Below are positions 38,189-50,720 of a stretch of 64,000 nt of DNA, in pieces. The position numbers were made by a program, and so were the translations under genes. Numbering within the stretch: the first letter of the stretch is position 1; each line of letters opens with the position of its first letter. The notes under the pieces were generated by a model that did not search any database, was not told where the DNA came from, and saw nothing but the letters and a program-made list of their open reading frames with translations. This stretch comes from Leptodactylus fallax (taxonomy: Eukaryota > Chordata > Amphibia > Anura > Leptodactylidae): positions 3,884,001 through 3,948,000 of the forward strand of contig CAMRHE010000077.1 of NCBI GenBank assembly GCA_947044405.1. Reading direction: 5' to 3'.

Positions 38189-38232
38189 GCAGCCTTGTGG
38201 CTCAGTGGTTAGCACGGCTGCCTTGCAGCACT
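38189..38232 (+). mobile_element. SINE head fragment
   Basis: 'tggctcagtggttagcac' with a perfect polymerase III A-box consensus (TRGYNNANNGG) at 38198-38208, followed by 'ggctgccttgcagcactg'. The B-box and tail are missing. It is the same head type as the SINE at 21143-21446, in the opposite orientation. Confidence 0.6.
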
Positions 38233-38649
38233 GTAAGTTCTACCCATGTTGAAATCTCATTGGTTGATATCAGAGACTTCTGCACTTTTTATTTGCACCA
38301 GTTAAATAAAATGTCCTCCAATAAAAGAAAAAAATGTCTTTGGTGCCGATTACTTTGTTACCAATAGGATGAACTTTAGACAAAGGAACCTATTATATAT
38401 ATAGTATGTATGTTGAAAAAGCCATGTACAGAAGACTGAGTAGGTTAAAAGGGACCAGATACATGCTTTATAAAACTTTCCAGGATTTAACAGCCACTGT
38501 TACACCTCCTTATTCTTCCTCTCATCAGCCCTGTTCTCACAGACTATGCGTGTCAAGGCTCCTTATTTTTTATATGCAAGCAATGCTTATTTTATTTCTC
38601 ATACATAACATAGGAAAAATAGGAAGATTCTGCATGGCTAAGTCTGGAT

Positions 38650-39090
38650 CTTATTAATGCGTCTCCTCCATGTCTCAGCCTTTTGCTAATAAATCATCTT
38701 TTTATATGGACATTTTATTTTCATCTGCAGGAAAGTCATTAGCTGAAAAATAGATGTTACAACCACTTGGCTGCCAGCAAGACTTTCAATGTGCCGCCGA
38801 CCCCTTTGGCAGCAAAGGAGTTAAGGAAGCTATCATGTTTAATATGGGTTTAGAGCTGATTTAGCTCTATAATGTTGCCTTGTTCCTGAACAATGAAGGC
38901 ATCATTGTTGTTACTTGTTTTATTTGACTTTATTCTTTTTCATGGTGGCCATGTTTACTGGCCAACAACACATATGAGGTTTCCGTGGCATGCACTAAAA
39001 GGCGGAGGGGAAAAAAAAACTCTTAACTTTGGCTACTCATTACGCAAATGATTTACATGAAATAGGGAGGATTACAGAAATGAGCATTCA
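38650..39090. promoter_or_regulatory. Candidate conserved non-coding block (by eye)
   Basis: A repeat-free stretch about 1.6 kb upstream of coding exon 2. It contains CCATGTTTACTGGCC (forkhead TGTTTAC near 38950), AAGTCATTAGCTG, TACGCAAATGATTT (octamer-like, near 39042) and AACAATGAAGGC (Sox-like). Texture and motif density resemble deeply conserved enhancers. Function is inferred. Confidence 0.38.
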
Positions 39091-41376
39091 TCCTTGTATA
39101 TACTTCTATATAATGGCTAGATCCAGCTTATTAATATAAGTGGTTCACCAACATGCTTTGATAACATGGAGGAAAAAAGCTTGGTGCCAGGCTGCACAAT
39201 AAACTCCTGTACCAAATAAAACAAAATGTGATATTGGTATGTGACCCTCTTACTTGGCACAAGGTTTTTAAAAAATAACTGTTGCCTATACAAAGTAGTA
39301 TCCACTATTGTCTTGGATATGCCAATGTTCATGGAGAACAACTTTTGGTTTTGTCAATGATAGTTGACCATATGCACTAGATTGATGTTGTCCAACAGAC
39401 CAGTGGACCATCTAATGTATAGGGGCACTCCGACTCTCCCCTTACGGTACTTGTTGGGGACGATAATGACCGGATTGTTGGAATTAAAAATATCATAACC
39501 ATTTCTTGGGGACATAAGTTGCTGCCAGAGGTGTGTGGCAGGTGCTTTCTCCCCTCTCACCATTAAGATGCAACATGTCTATAGGGGTTTCAGGAGAGAG
39601 AGCTGTTCTAACAGTTATCTAAGTTGTATGGGAAGCCTAAGCCTCATACAATATGTCAGTAATATCATGTAATAAGGTACATTCGCAAAATTGATATAAC
39701 CAACTCTATGACAGACCCTAGAGAGTGGAATGAGCATGGCATGCAACTGTATACATGCAACTTTGTGCAACCTGTTTCCTCCAAATATCTGTGGATGAAG
39801 TGCATGAAAAGCTGTAGCTTAACTAAATAGTTGTCCTTCAGTTGTTTGGTAACCAGCTACGAAACATTTTGGGAGGATTTTTTTTTTCACATTTTCTGAG
39901 CATGGGGCAGTTATAAAAAAGCTTATAGTGTTTTTATTAGATTTTTGTGTTATATACTGTTTCTATATTAGTAGACATAAACCAGTAAATACACTTCACA
40001 CATAATATGATATGTTTACTGCAAATAATAAAAATGTGAACATTTCTTCCTGTTCTCACATTTCATTTCTGTTTATAAGCATTTAGGAAAAAATCACTGC
40101 AGATTTGATGTGTACAGTCAGCATATATGTTGGGGATATCGCCAAGGTATGCGCCAATGTGACCATAGCCTTTGAAGCGTACCTTCAATGATAAAACAAC
40201 TTTCACAAACCAATAGTGAAATTGAATATAAGAAACTTTGTAATACATATTTTTTAAAGAAATACATTTTTACATAGAAGTCTATAGAGAGTGAAGGGGG
40301 TGGAGGAAGCTACTGGTATAGCCACTGCAGCTGATAAGCTCTGATACCTTGTGAGTGAGGAAACTCTTCTGACACAGAAGTATCTCCAAGATATCACTGT
40401 ATCACTACACAAAATGAGGTAATAAATCATGTAACAGCCTCCTCCTCCCCTTCCTATAACCATAGACTTCTGTGTATTAGCTGAGTACAGAGACTGATTC
40501 TATACAGATAAACAGTCTAAGTGAATATAAAGAGGAGAGCAGCCTAATAAGTGGAGAGGGAAACCTATTTCTTTAATAAGATTTATTACAAAGGGTCTTA
40601 TATTCACATGTACTATTCATTTATGAAAAGTTGTTTTATAATTAACATATCATCCAAAATAATATCTTTATTCACCCATAGCATTCAGTAGCAATGTTTA
40701 ATCTCCAAAGTCAAGACATTATCAAGCAAATTCTAGTACAAGTGTCCAAACATATATATAATTCCACATAATTAACAAAAAATAATCCAATAATATACAA
40801 TGTACATCAATACAATACAATGGGCTATTAAATATTAACAGTATTATTATTACTGAGTAAATAGTTGCTAGCATAATTAATCAACAATCTCAGGGGACAG
40901 ACACTCACCCTGGTGATAGAGACCAGAGGAAGATATTCCATTAAACAGCATAAGCCATGCTCCAGACGACATTATTAAACATAGCTAGTATGTATGTACG
41001 AGCACCAGCCAGTCAAGCTTTGACAAATATGGCAGTGGATGATCAGTGCTGTATTGCACTGGTGTGATGCCCGGGTTTCCCCCCACCAGCTGATCTGGAG
41101 CTTGTGACAGCCATAGGTGTATCTGATTAACTTTTTTTTTTACAAATGATTTGTATTGATGCGCTATATTTATTATCAGGTGTAATTTATGTTGTTCTAT
41201 CAATGTATATTTTATGTCATAACTGATATTACTGTATGTATTGGATTTGTTTATCTAAATTATGTGGGATGATATATACTGTATATATTTGGACACTTAT
41301 ACTAGACTTTGCTTGATAACCGCTCCAGTAAGGAACTGGAACCTTGCTGCTGGCTGTTTTCGGTGAATAAAGATAT

Positions 41377-42052
41377 TGTTACGTCCGCACCCGTACGAAC
41401 TTCTGCGCCATCCGGCCGCATGCTGTGGTGCAGGAAGCGGGTCCAGCTGTGAGTCCTTCCTTTTGGTTCTTCTTGTATTGTCTGAACACTGTCCTATTCC
41501 CTCACCTCCTTAATTGATTTTCCACCACACACATCTCCTTTACCTTGGTTTCCCTCTGCTCCTCTAATAGTTAATTTTAGCCGTATCTGTGTGATTGACA
41601 GCCTATCGTCCTATCAAGTCTGGGGCGGGTTCTTCCTTCCTATTTATTGTTTGCTCACTTTCACATTGGTGCTTGCTATTGCCTCGTGCGTGCTGGCTAT
41701 TTACTCTTGCTGTTTGGCTACCTGTATTGTTATGCCTGACCTCTGGCTTAACTTTGACTATTCTCTTGGATTTTGATGCTGTACTGCGTTGCTCGACTGT
41801 TACCGACCCCTTGGCTAGCTGACCTCCCTTTTGTTGTTCCTGTCTGTGTTCTGTGTTATCACTTATATCAAGAAGGGATCGCCGCCCAGTTTTCGTCTGT
41901 CTCCTAGGACAGTTCAGGCAAGTAGGCAGGGCCAATGGGGGGGTTCAGCTTAGAGTTCACTGCCTTATCGTGCCTCTCCTCCCAGGGTTCACCAGCAGCT
42001 ACTGGGGAATTGCTCCTCTAGCTTTGCATCCTTTTGATAGTAGAATATAACA
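41377..42052. mobile_element. Candidate solo LTR
   Basis: A 676-bp stretch richer in C and T than its surroundings, starting TGTTACGTCCGCACCCGTAC and ending AGAATATAACA, i.e. TGTTA...TAACA, the inverted TG...CA ends expected of an LTR. Wording such as 'ctctggcttaactttgacta' resembles common amphibian gypsy-type LTRs. I see no matching 4-6 bp duplication (GATAT left, GTGCT right) and no internal retroviral-type genes, so the exact borders are uncertain. Non-coding; overlapping ORFs disagree between frames. Confidence 0.45.
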
Positions 42053-42289
42053 GTGCTGCTTTGGTATACACATGGCAGAGATGCATCTGGATCCTGTAGC
42101 CTGAACTGTATTTAAAAGTATAGTAAACTGCAATTTTCAGTACAACTGTATACAAAAACAACATGTACACAGTTCCGTGTGTTGTTTAATGCCACTGTAG
42201 GGCAGATGTATGCAGCTGTAGTCATGCAAATGGTCCAATCACACAGCACTCCAAATATGGTGTGAATTTAGCCATACCTAAAATTCAAG

Positions 42290-42322
42290 TATAAAAAAAA
42301 ACAAAACAAAAAAAAAAAAACA
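42290..42322. repeat. A-rich tract
   Basis: Runs of A broken by single C residues. Low complexity. Confidence 0.8.
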
Positions 42323-42879
42323 CATGCCGCTAATATAGATTAGGTTTATAGCAACGATGTTGCTAGAGAAAGTAGTTCAATTGCTAATATGAAAAATCCA
42401 TAGTACACTATTATTAATTGGATGAAAAGGATTCTCCTTAATATATTATACATTTACACCAAAAAGAACAACACTTTGTGCTTGTATGCTCACATTTATT
42501 CCGCCTTGGTTGGGATACACTGCTTAAGACAAATCATTAAACTTCCAAATTTGTAAAAGTCGCATCTGCAGCCCATCTGCTGGCTTAAAATATAACCCAC
42601 AAATTTATCCCAAATCATCACATCTTCACCAATTTAAAATATCAAAAACTTAACAACGTTCATGCAATATTAGATACATTTATTGTGAAAAATACTTACT
42701 AGGATATAGTATATTGTGTAAATTCTTAAAAATTGTCATTTAGATCCCTCTTAAGAAAAGTAGTGTTGTGCATTTATACTGTTACTAGCGAGGAGGTTAA
42801 ATAGTTAATAGAACTTTCTTCAGGGTATTAGAGGATAAAACTCAGTAACCTGGAACCCCCATCTAAATAAATAGATCTA

Positions 42880-43150
42880 ATATCCGTTCAGTAGTCAGTG
42901 CCCTGGCAATGTTCTCATTCATTCATATGCAGACCCAATGCATTTTCACTCTGCAGAGGAAACCTGAATAAAACCTTGTGCAATGCTTCAAGACGGGGGG
43001 AGGCAATTACTATTATTATCTTCTCACTTCTCGGGAATTAGCTAATTTTGTTATTTGCCACCAGCAGTTTGTGAATGCCTGAGTGTATTAGCTGTTTAGG
43101 AACACTAAAAAGATATGTGTTTCCCGGTGTGAAATAAGAACTGGTAACTA
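42880..43150. promoter_or_regulatory. Candidate conserved non-coding block (by eye)
   Basis: A unique-looking block containing 'gggaggcaattactattatt', 'gggaattagctaattttgtt' (palindromic TTAGCTAA homeodomain-like core) and 'ttgccaccagcagtttgtga'. No transposon hallmark. Untested. Confidence 0.3.
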
Positions 43151-45852
43151 TTACAAGTATTTGTTCAATGTCATCCTAGCATGTCCCATAATTGAATATA
43201 TATCACAGTTTCCTGACTTTAGAAAATGTACGTTGGGTCTGACTGCACCTCATTGACTATATGTGATCATGTAACAGGATTAACCAGATTTTTTTCCATT
43301 ACACTTGAAGTTGTTTTGCACTATATTGTTATTAGGGTGTATTTTCACAAGCAGATATTGTGCTATTTTTGTCGCAAGTTGCAAAAAACCCCCAAAAACA
43401 AACACATGCCAAGGCACAATAAAAACATAGCATTGGTCTGGCAAACAGAGGAGCTGGTGAATTCCCTGAGGGGGCCCCTAAACCAATTTGGGTCTTCAGC
43501 CTTCAAGCCCCATACAGATAGGCTGTGTGTAGCAACTCAACCAAAATATGAATCCATATGATAAAATGGTTAGATTATTTTACAACATTTTGACATCACT
43601 ATGGGGGCCCCAGTCACCAGTCATCTTGCAGCATTTTGCCTGAGGTCTGCTGCTGTGTGACCACTCAAAGAGCTAAGAGGTCCCTAGTTCAGGGTAAAAG
43701 TCAGGCAGCAGGCTACTGTCCCCAGGACAGAAATAGTCAGAGGCAAGAACTAAGCATTAAGGATAGACCATAAAAAAATCTGTAAGTAGGTATAAGATGT
43801 GATGGAGTAACAGTTGCATACAACTCCTAGTTCCCAAAGACCCCTCTACAAATAAGAAGACACCAATGTTATAAATGACATGTGATAGGTTGCCTGGAAC
43901 AGATTTTGCATTGGGGTCCGGAAGCTTTATGTTACGCCTTTGGAATAGGGGAATATACGTTCAATTCTATGTGTAAGTTTGCATACAAAAACACATGTCG
44001 ATTTACTGAGCTGTAAATATGTGAAAACCTTGTAGATTCTTTCCCAGACACCGATACCAAGTGAACACATCTTCAAGCAGATCCCACTGCGTTCTTTGGG
44101 TACAGGTAAAAGATCACATCCTTGCTCAGCTTGAGGGCATGGATAATGGCACATTGTCAAGTATCTTGTTGCTTTCTATGCTTGCTCAGTAAGCAAACAG
44201 CAAGCACTATACTTCCTGATAGCCTGTGAGCCCTGTTACATGTTGATATGGTTGCTGTCCAACAGCATTTTTCACCTTGGCTGTCAAACCCTTTCCCAAT
44301 TCACTCCACTGATATTTTCAGCAAACACACAAGCTAACAGATAGGTTCAGTGCTTACTAGAGTGCCATCTAACAATGCAAGAAGATTATCATCACCATCA
44401 AGATTTCATGGTTCTTGTCACCAGGAGTGATCACGTTCATTTCTAGTATCTGTAACATGTTCCAAGGCATCTTCTAATGGACACGCCAAGGACATATATC
44501 AGGTTTGGAATAAAGCACATCACACACAAATGTAGAGTGCTATGTATACTAGAGTACTAACCCCACTTGGCACAGCCAACAGGGATCTGAGTAGGGGAAA
44601 GCCTACGCCAAGTATATGGGGAGAGCCTCTTTCCAGACCTTTAGGATGGTACTTTATCAGCAACAGGGCTTATGTTTATTTGCATAAAGTAAGCAGAATT
44701 TCTAGGGACTTTTTAGGCAGTGTCCTGGTGAAACAGGGTAGGACTCTTCTTTGGTTGATAAGTTTGTTTACTGACTCCAAACCCTCCCATATACATTTAC
44801 GCTCACGTTGGCTGAGCAAGCCTGTGTTCTAAATATGGAGAGGGGAACAAACTAGTGTTAGACACCTCTGACAGTGGCTTATGTCCTATAAGAAAAAAAA
44901 TCCAACAGCTCGATCCTCCTTTCCCCCAACATCTGCTGTCAGATGAAAGTCATGACACTGCCATACAAATTAATTGGTCGACTGGTCCAACATATATCGA
45001 CATATATGTATGTCTCCAATATGTATGGCCAGAAATGTTGGGAATGCTCAGTATGGGAGGCTCAGTATGCATTTACTAGATAACTCCGCTAGTGTCATTT
45101 CGAGAAGATGAGGTTTTACCTGGCTTTGGGAACCCTTGGATAAATTAGCCCTAATGTTGCGAATGATAAATGTCACAGTAAGCCCATAGGTAAGGTATAA
45201 GAAGGAAAACATATGACAGAACTAAAGAGAAGCCAATCTCTCATTGTCCTTAATATAACACCCAATCATCACATCAGATTTAGATAGGACTCGTATTTCA
45301 GACCTGCACATAATATTCCGCTTGGACTGATGACATATTCTGATGTTTCCATAACATCAGCCACAATTTACAGTACATTTATATTACATGATCATTCATT
45401 CTCTCCCTTCTGAAACCCTCAGGAAATCTTTCCATTGCTCTTGTTAAACTGGATATCTGTAGACTACAATTCCTTTCTCACCTGGACTAAGGTCTATAAT
45501 GAATCTTCCACTGCAGCTGCAGCCTCACAAAATTATATAGTTGCCAGCTCAGTTCCACATGGAAACAGGGACTGATCAAAGCAATAGGTGTGACGTCAGG
45601 CAACGTAGATGAGTAAACCCGAAGTCTGAAGCTGGTTATCGGCTGAGAAAAAAAAATAATTTTTATTCCATTCAATTTCATCAAAAGCTGATCGAGAGAA
45701 CAATAGGATTGCAAAAATCTGACACAATAAGCGGCTACATCTAGTATGGCTATTTGCTAAAATTATATAGTGTAGGTAAGGCATATAGATCGAACCTAAA
45801 CTTCATGTTAATGGTACAGTTACACAGCCATATGTTGCTTGTTCTAGGTCAC

Positions 45853-46939
45853 AACTAATTTTTTTTTTTTTTTAAACTGTAACTTTTATTGAATTTTGAA
45901 AGTTATCATAAACAGTACAAAAACACAAGAAAAAAAAAGCAATGGTAACATAGAAACAGGCAATAAAACCATTCTTAATAACAAGTCTAAACATAGACAG
46001 GGAAACAGACAACCAAGAGATGGGAGACAACAGAAAATAACAAGAGGGGGGGGGGAGGGAAAGATCAGAGACCATGGAGGATACAGTATGTATCCCACGG
46101 GGACCAAATGGACAGGAAAGCTTTTGACTGTGTTGTTAAGTGTAGCAGTGAGGTACTCCAAACTTCTAACATCTTTAATACGAGCCACCAGGGCCGAGCC
46201 CGTGGGAGGCTGAGTACTCTTCCAATGAAGAGCCACCAGGGTCTTAGCCGCAGTGCATATATATAAGAACAATTTAGGGTGGGTTCACACTTGCGGCGGC
46301 ACTCCGTCTGCCGCGAATCTGACCTAAATGTCGGAAAACTGGATAGGCACTGGATAGGGAAAGGTTTGCGATGCTTTGCTTAAAACCCCATTCACTTGAA
46401 TAGGTTTTTAAAGCAATGCATGGGTGTGCTCTTACACCCTCTGTGCTGTGAAGCCATTTTTTTTTCCGCTGGAAACAAAGTCGGACATGCAGGACTTTGT
46501 GTCCGACAAAAAAAAAAAAAACGCTTCACGGCGCAGAGGGTGTAAGAGCACACCCACGCATTGCTTTAAAAACCCATTCAAGTGAATGGGGTTTTAAGCA
46601 AAGCATCGCAAACCTTTCCCTATCCAGTGCCTGTCCAGTTTTCCGACATTTAGGTCGGATTCGCGGTGGATGGAGTGCCGCCGCAAGTGTGAACCCACCC
46701 TTAGATGTCTTTTTCCCCAGATGTCTGGGTGGTAGATTGAGGAGATACACTAGGGGATAAAGTGGGACACTTTGGAGAAAAAGCACGTCAGTCATGGCCT
46801 TAACTTTCAACCAGTAGGGTCGGATCAGAGGACAGCCCCAAACGATATGGAGCAATGTTCCCTCCTCCGAAAAGGCATCACCAGCATGGGGGGTGGGACT
46901 CTAGGATTAAGAGTATGGAGAAGAGGCCATAACTAATTT
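45853..46939 (-). mobile_element. 5'-truncated L1-like (Tx1-type) LINE with target duplication, interrupted by a MITE
   Basis: The poly-T at 45859-45873 is the poly-A tail of a minus-strand LINE. The minus strand gives GTLLHIVWGCPLIRPYWLKV, then PPRHLGKKTSK, then, beyond the nested MITE, LFLYICTAAKTLVALHWKS and ARIKDVRSLEYLTATLNNTV. These are the C-terminal residues of an L1/Tx1-type polyprotein. AACTAATTT occurs at both outer ends (45853-45861 and 46931-46939), a typical duplication from target-primed reverse transcription. Only the last ~650 bp of the LINE is present, excluding the MITE. Overlapping ORFs here, including 45896-46213 and 46497-46760 on the plus strand, are not genes. Confidence 0.82.
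46277..46700. mobile_element. Palindromic MITE (GGGTGGGTTCACAC ends, 3-bp TTA duplication), copy 2
   Basis: A 424-bp element with the same termini and interior as 32939-33360: 'gggtgggttcacacttgcgg' mirrored by 'ccgcaagtgtgaacccaccc', and centre 'aagtcggacatgcagga'. It is flanked by TTA at 46274-46276 and 46701-46703. Deleting it with one TTA joins the L1-like frame HLGKKTSK-LFLYICTAAKTL without a shift. This confirms the borders independently. Confidence 0.93.
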
Positions 46940-47111
46940 AATCTACCATTTTAGTCATAGTTACATAATCCAATGTGAATCAATCAATTATCAGAATTAT
47001 TAGGGTTCATGCACACAGCAGTATTATACAGTATTGGGATATTTGTTTCAGGACTCACAAATGTTTCTTCCATTAACCAATATGCTGAGTCATCTTATAT
47101 TGTAGTTCCAG

Positions 47112-47463
47112 GATTTGGGCAGGTCATCAATATCCGATCCCCACTAATCAGATGTTTGAAGAAATTACAGAACTGTGCCATGGTACAGCTTCAGGTTTTA
47201 TTGGTCATGCGGTACAGCTGCAGCTCAGTCCCATTCATGTGAACGGGATTTAGCTGCAATACCAGGCGAAGCCCCTATGCAATTTACAGTGTTGTGCTTG
47301 GTATTCAATGATTAAGCTGCAGACCTCACCTGAAGTCTCTTCAAACAGCTGACCTGTGGGGGTCCTGGATGTTGGATATGACCCCTCCCCCTTCCAGATC
47401 AGATATGGATGACCTATCCCAAGGATATATTATCAATAGATAACTCTTAGAAAACCCCTTTAA
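47112..47463. mobile_element. MITE with TTAA right end and 'gatcccc/ggggtcc' foldback core
   Basis: The right end GAAAACCCCTTTAA gives TTAAAGGGGTTTTC on the minus strand. The left part 'aggtcatcaatatccgatcc' pairs with 'agatcagatatggatgacct', and 'cagatgtttgaag' pairs with 'cttcaaacagctg'. The left terminus with TTAA is not visible. Same layout as 10815-11158. Confidence 0.6.
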
Positions 47464-47479
47464 TACAATGGTTCACAAA

Positions 47480-47900
47480 CATGTTACGCCAGACAACAAT
47501 GACACATTGAGAATGACACAAATTCATTGCCACCACTGCTTTATTAGAAGTTGACTTCGTTGCTTGCTACAAACACCACGTATCATGTGCTTTTCATCAC
47601 TGGCGACATACATACAACCAATCACCATTTACAGGCAGACAATTCAATTATACAAAGCTTTTACAAATTAATATCAGAAGAAAAATTGCATAATCAGTGT
47701 CATTATCCTACATTATAATAGTATTAAGGATATTTTTGCTAGAAAAATCAGATTTCGAGGTGAAAATGTAGTAAAGCAAGATCCTCGAATGCTTTTGTTG
47801 GATGAGTTTGTTGAAAGCAGATACATGCACTAATACATTATCATATAATAAGGGATAAACATAGCCGCCTCAACAGGTCTTTTAAAAGAACAATGGTTTG
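47480..47900. promoter_or_regulatory. Candidate conserved non-coding block (by eye)
   Basis: A repeat-free stretch with 'ccagacaacaatgacacatt' (Sox-like ACAATG), 'accaatcaccatttacaggc' and 'gacaattcaattatacaaag'. It lies directly after a MITE. Weak candidate on texture only. Confidence 0.22.
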
Positions 47901-49079
47901 GGTTTGTGCCAACCACATTCCATGGGCACATTATAAAGCAAGAGATCCTGAACAATGCCTATTCAGTTCTGCAGTGGGTGGTCGCCATCTCCTAATTTGC
48001 AGATGTTTGGTATTAAAGTGTACCCAGCAAATGGAACTACGCTGGTACATCCCTCTAGCTGTCACAAAATAGCTGTCCCAATCATAAAAACAAAATCTTC
48101 CTGGGATAAAGTGCCTTAGCGGGCTTAGGACACAGTCACAGTTATATGGCCATATGGCAGCATGACTATACAGACCACCCAATTTATTGACAACATAGCA
48201 ATGACTGTCAAGGAAACAATGGCCACTTGTTGTTTGCTGTGGCTCCGTTCTTCAGTATGATTCAGCCGTACAATAATCTGGTGTACATGATACTTTGGTG
48301 AACTTGTCTCAAACACGCAAGCTAGGCAACCAATTTTGCTATATAAACATTGAGCTTTAGCCGGATCCATCTATTCAGGCAAATGTTGGTAATTTATTAT
48401 ATAGAATCCAAACTTCCATATATAAAGTAGACAATTTATATTATTTCTTTATTAAAAGAATACATTGGTCTGAATAAAGCTGTTTGCCATTTCCATCATA
48501 GCAAAAAAACAAAACAAAAAAAAAACAGTAACTCCAGAAGTAATGGATCTGTCACACAACAGACACCAGCTATGCCCCTTTAACTTATATTGGGGTCTAT
48601 TGGGTTCTATTATAGTATCTGTTATTTTACCTTAAAATACTGCTGCCTGCAAAAGATTGAGCATTGAAATTCAACATGTCTGATCTTTTCCCCATCTATT
48701 ATAGGAAAGTTGGGAGGACCCCATATACATAAGATGGCCAACTAGTCCTATCACAATTGTCTGGTTTGGCCAACATTAATCTAAATTGTATGTCTACCCC
48801 TAGAAGAAAAAGAAATGATACAATGGCTAGAAGTTAGTATAATGAACACTGTAAATATCTTTCTTGGCTGATCAAAAGAGACCCCTGTGAATACAAGTAG
48901 CCCTGGCTGTTAGTAACCAAGCCCAAAATATGGCCATTAGAGCTCAGATCTTCCCAGTGTATGTATTATCTATGCCCAGTGTAAGAGACATTTATAAAGA
49001 AGGCAAGCCGTGCGGTGAATGTAGACTACAAATAATTACTACATATACAAAGAGGGCAGACAGGAGCAAAGTCTGTACT

Positions 49080-49220
49080 TTTCAAGTCCATTTTACATAA
49101 TGAATGTGATGCATCGAGTCAATTTTAACTCATTTGGCAGCAATTAGAGGAGTACATGTTTAATTGATTATCGTTAAGAGACAAAGCAACAACTGGATGT
49201 ATAATAGGACCGGTGATCTT
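49080..49220. promoter_or_regulatory. Candidate conserved non-coding block (by eye)
   Basis: A short block with 'gcagcaattagaggagtaca', 'gtttaattgattatcgttaa' and 'gatgcatcgagtcaatttta': three homeodomain-type cores in 120 bp, without repeat signatures. Confidence 0.28.
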
Positions 49221-49335
49221 TATTATAAAGCTATCCGATGATATCACTGAATCTCTACAGATAGAAAAAATGACTAGTCACCAGATGACAATACATGAGC
49301 AGCTAGTGTGAAGCGATCATATAACCATACGCACA

Positions 49336-49345
49336 CACACATATA

Positions 49346-49383
<38 letters not shown>

Positions 49384-49428
49384 GACACATACATATATGC
49401 ATACATACTGTACAAAAATATACACATA

Positions 49429-49466
<38 letters not shown>

Positions 49467-49556
49467 CATACATAGACATATGCATACATACAGTACACAT
49501 ATAGTATATTCACATATACATACATATACACATACTGTATATATACATACATCAAA
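49336..49556. repeat. Compound AT/ACAT-rich microsatellite array
   Basis: Two long (AT)n tracts (about 49346-49378 and 49434-49461) are joined and followed by TATACATACA/TATGCATACA variants. The ORF 49317-49613 is a translation of this repeat and is not a gene. Confidence 0.92.
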
Positions 49557-49700
49557 TGTTTTAATTAGTTTGGGCCATTTTGATACATTTAGCACATTTT
49601 GCAGTATTTTCATTTCATTGTCTGATAAAATGCTGCATATTGATAAATATCACCCATGAAACTGAAATGTTGGATAAATGTGGCGGATAAATCTATATAA

Positions 49701-49908
49701 GGCCTTATTCACATGACAGCAAAAAATGTCCATATGATTTTTGATGGACCATTTCTTACGTCCGTTAAAACAAAATGGACATGCTCTATCTATCAAAAAC
49801 AGACATGAATACACCTATACATTTTCATGGGTTTTAAAATGGCTGCGTGATAGTCATTCGAAACACGACTGTCACATGACTGTTTATCACAGTCATGTGA
49901 ATAAGGCC
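49701..49908. mobile_element. Foldback MITE (GGCCTTATTCACATGAC ends)
   Basis: The left end GGCCTTATTCACATGAC is the exact complement of the right end GTCATGTGAATAAGGCC (17 of 17). The interior shows 'tccgttaaaacaaaatggac' and 'cacgactgtcacatgactgt'. About 208 bp, non-coding. The ORF 49741-49998 runs through it. Confidence 0.78.
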
Positions 49909-50021
49909 AAAAACAGATGGACACATCCAAGAAAAATAACAGAGGTCCTAGATTTCTTGGATGGGAAGTCTATGTGCAGTACTTCTCTGCTCCACTAGAA
50001 CTTTAAAAAAATAAAAAAAAA

Positions 50022-50070
50022 TAATATATATATATATATAATCAAATATATTTACACACACACACACACA

Positions 50071-50112
<42 letters not shown>
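50022..50112. repeat. Compound microsatellite (AT)n(AC)n(AT)n
   Basis: A short AT tract, then 'atcaaatatatttacacaca', about 10 AC units, and about 20 AT units. Confidence 0.95.
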
Positions 50113-50113
<1 letters not shown>

Positions 50114-50159
50114 CATATACTTCACTGGAATAGTTAATACTGTATATGCAAATATATAT

Positions 50160-50720
50160 TTTCCTTAAAGAAAAAAAAATCAGGCTACAAACAATTCTGA
50201 TTTATATCTCCATGTATAGTTTTGCGCTTACAGTAAATTAACATCATGGTGCATGGACTTTGCTAATCTCTTGGTGTAGAGTTCATTCAGGAGTTTTCCT
50301 ATTACACCCGTGTACATGTAATTCATACCATTGCCAGATCTAGGCTACAGAAGGCGTACACGTCTCCATGCCCCGCTGCCATGAACTACAGAGAACCTTT
50401 TCATTATAAAGATAGTGATTATTTATAAGGCGGTTATTATTTATTCTCTAGAGGTGTAATCGCTGCCTTCTAAATAAAGGGACTCTGTAGAGTAAATGAC
50501 ACACACAAATAATCCCACAAGTCTGTGAAGTTCCAGCGAACACTATCCAGCATAAATGCCACATTTAACCCTTTTAATAAAGTGCTGCTCTTTAATGTAC
50601 TGAAAGAATAATAATAATATTACACAAGCATCGGAAAATGGTGTATATGTCGTAATGCACCAGTGAAGAGCGTGTTAAACATTATCAAGATGTGCGGATT
50701 TTTGTAAAACATAGGTAGGG
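50160..50720. promoter_or_regulatory. Candidate conserved non-coding block (by eye)
   Basis: About 560 bp of complex sequence following the microsatellite: 'acagtaaattaacatcatgg', 'tgcatggactttgctaatct', 'ggcggttattatttattctc', 'gacacacacaaataatccca'. No inverted ends or coding frame. It looks like a cluster of conserved elements, but this is untested. Confidence 0.35.

Noticed and set aside
41603..41935. 110-residue ORF and overlapping plus-strand ORFs near 41591-42050
   Set aside because: They lie in a probable solo LTR, three frames compete, and none shows a known domain.
46497..46760. ORF that could look like a basic small protein on the plus strand
   Set aside because: It lies in the right arm of a palindromic MITE and in the antisense of a LINE.
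49317..49613. 98-residue ORF on the minus strand rich in Tyr, Ile and Cys
   Set aside because: It is a translation of the (AT)n/(ACAT)n microsatellite.
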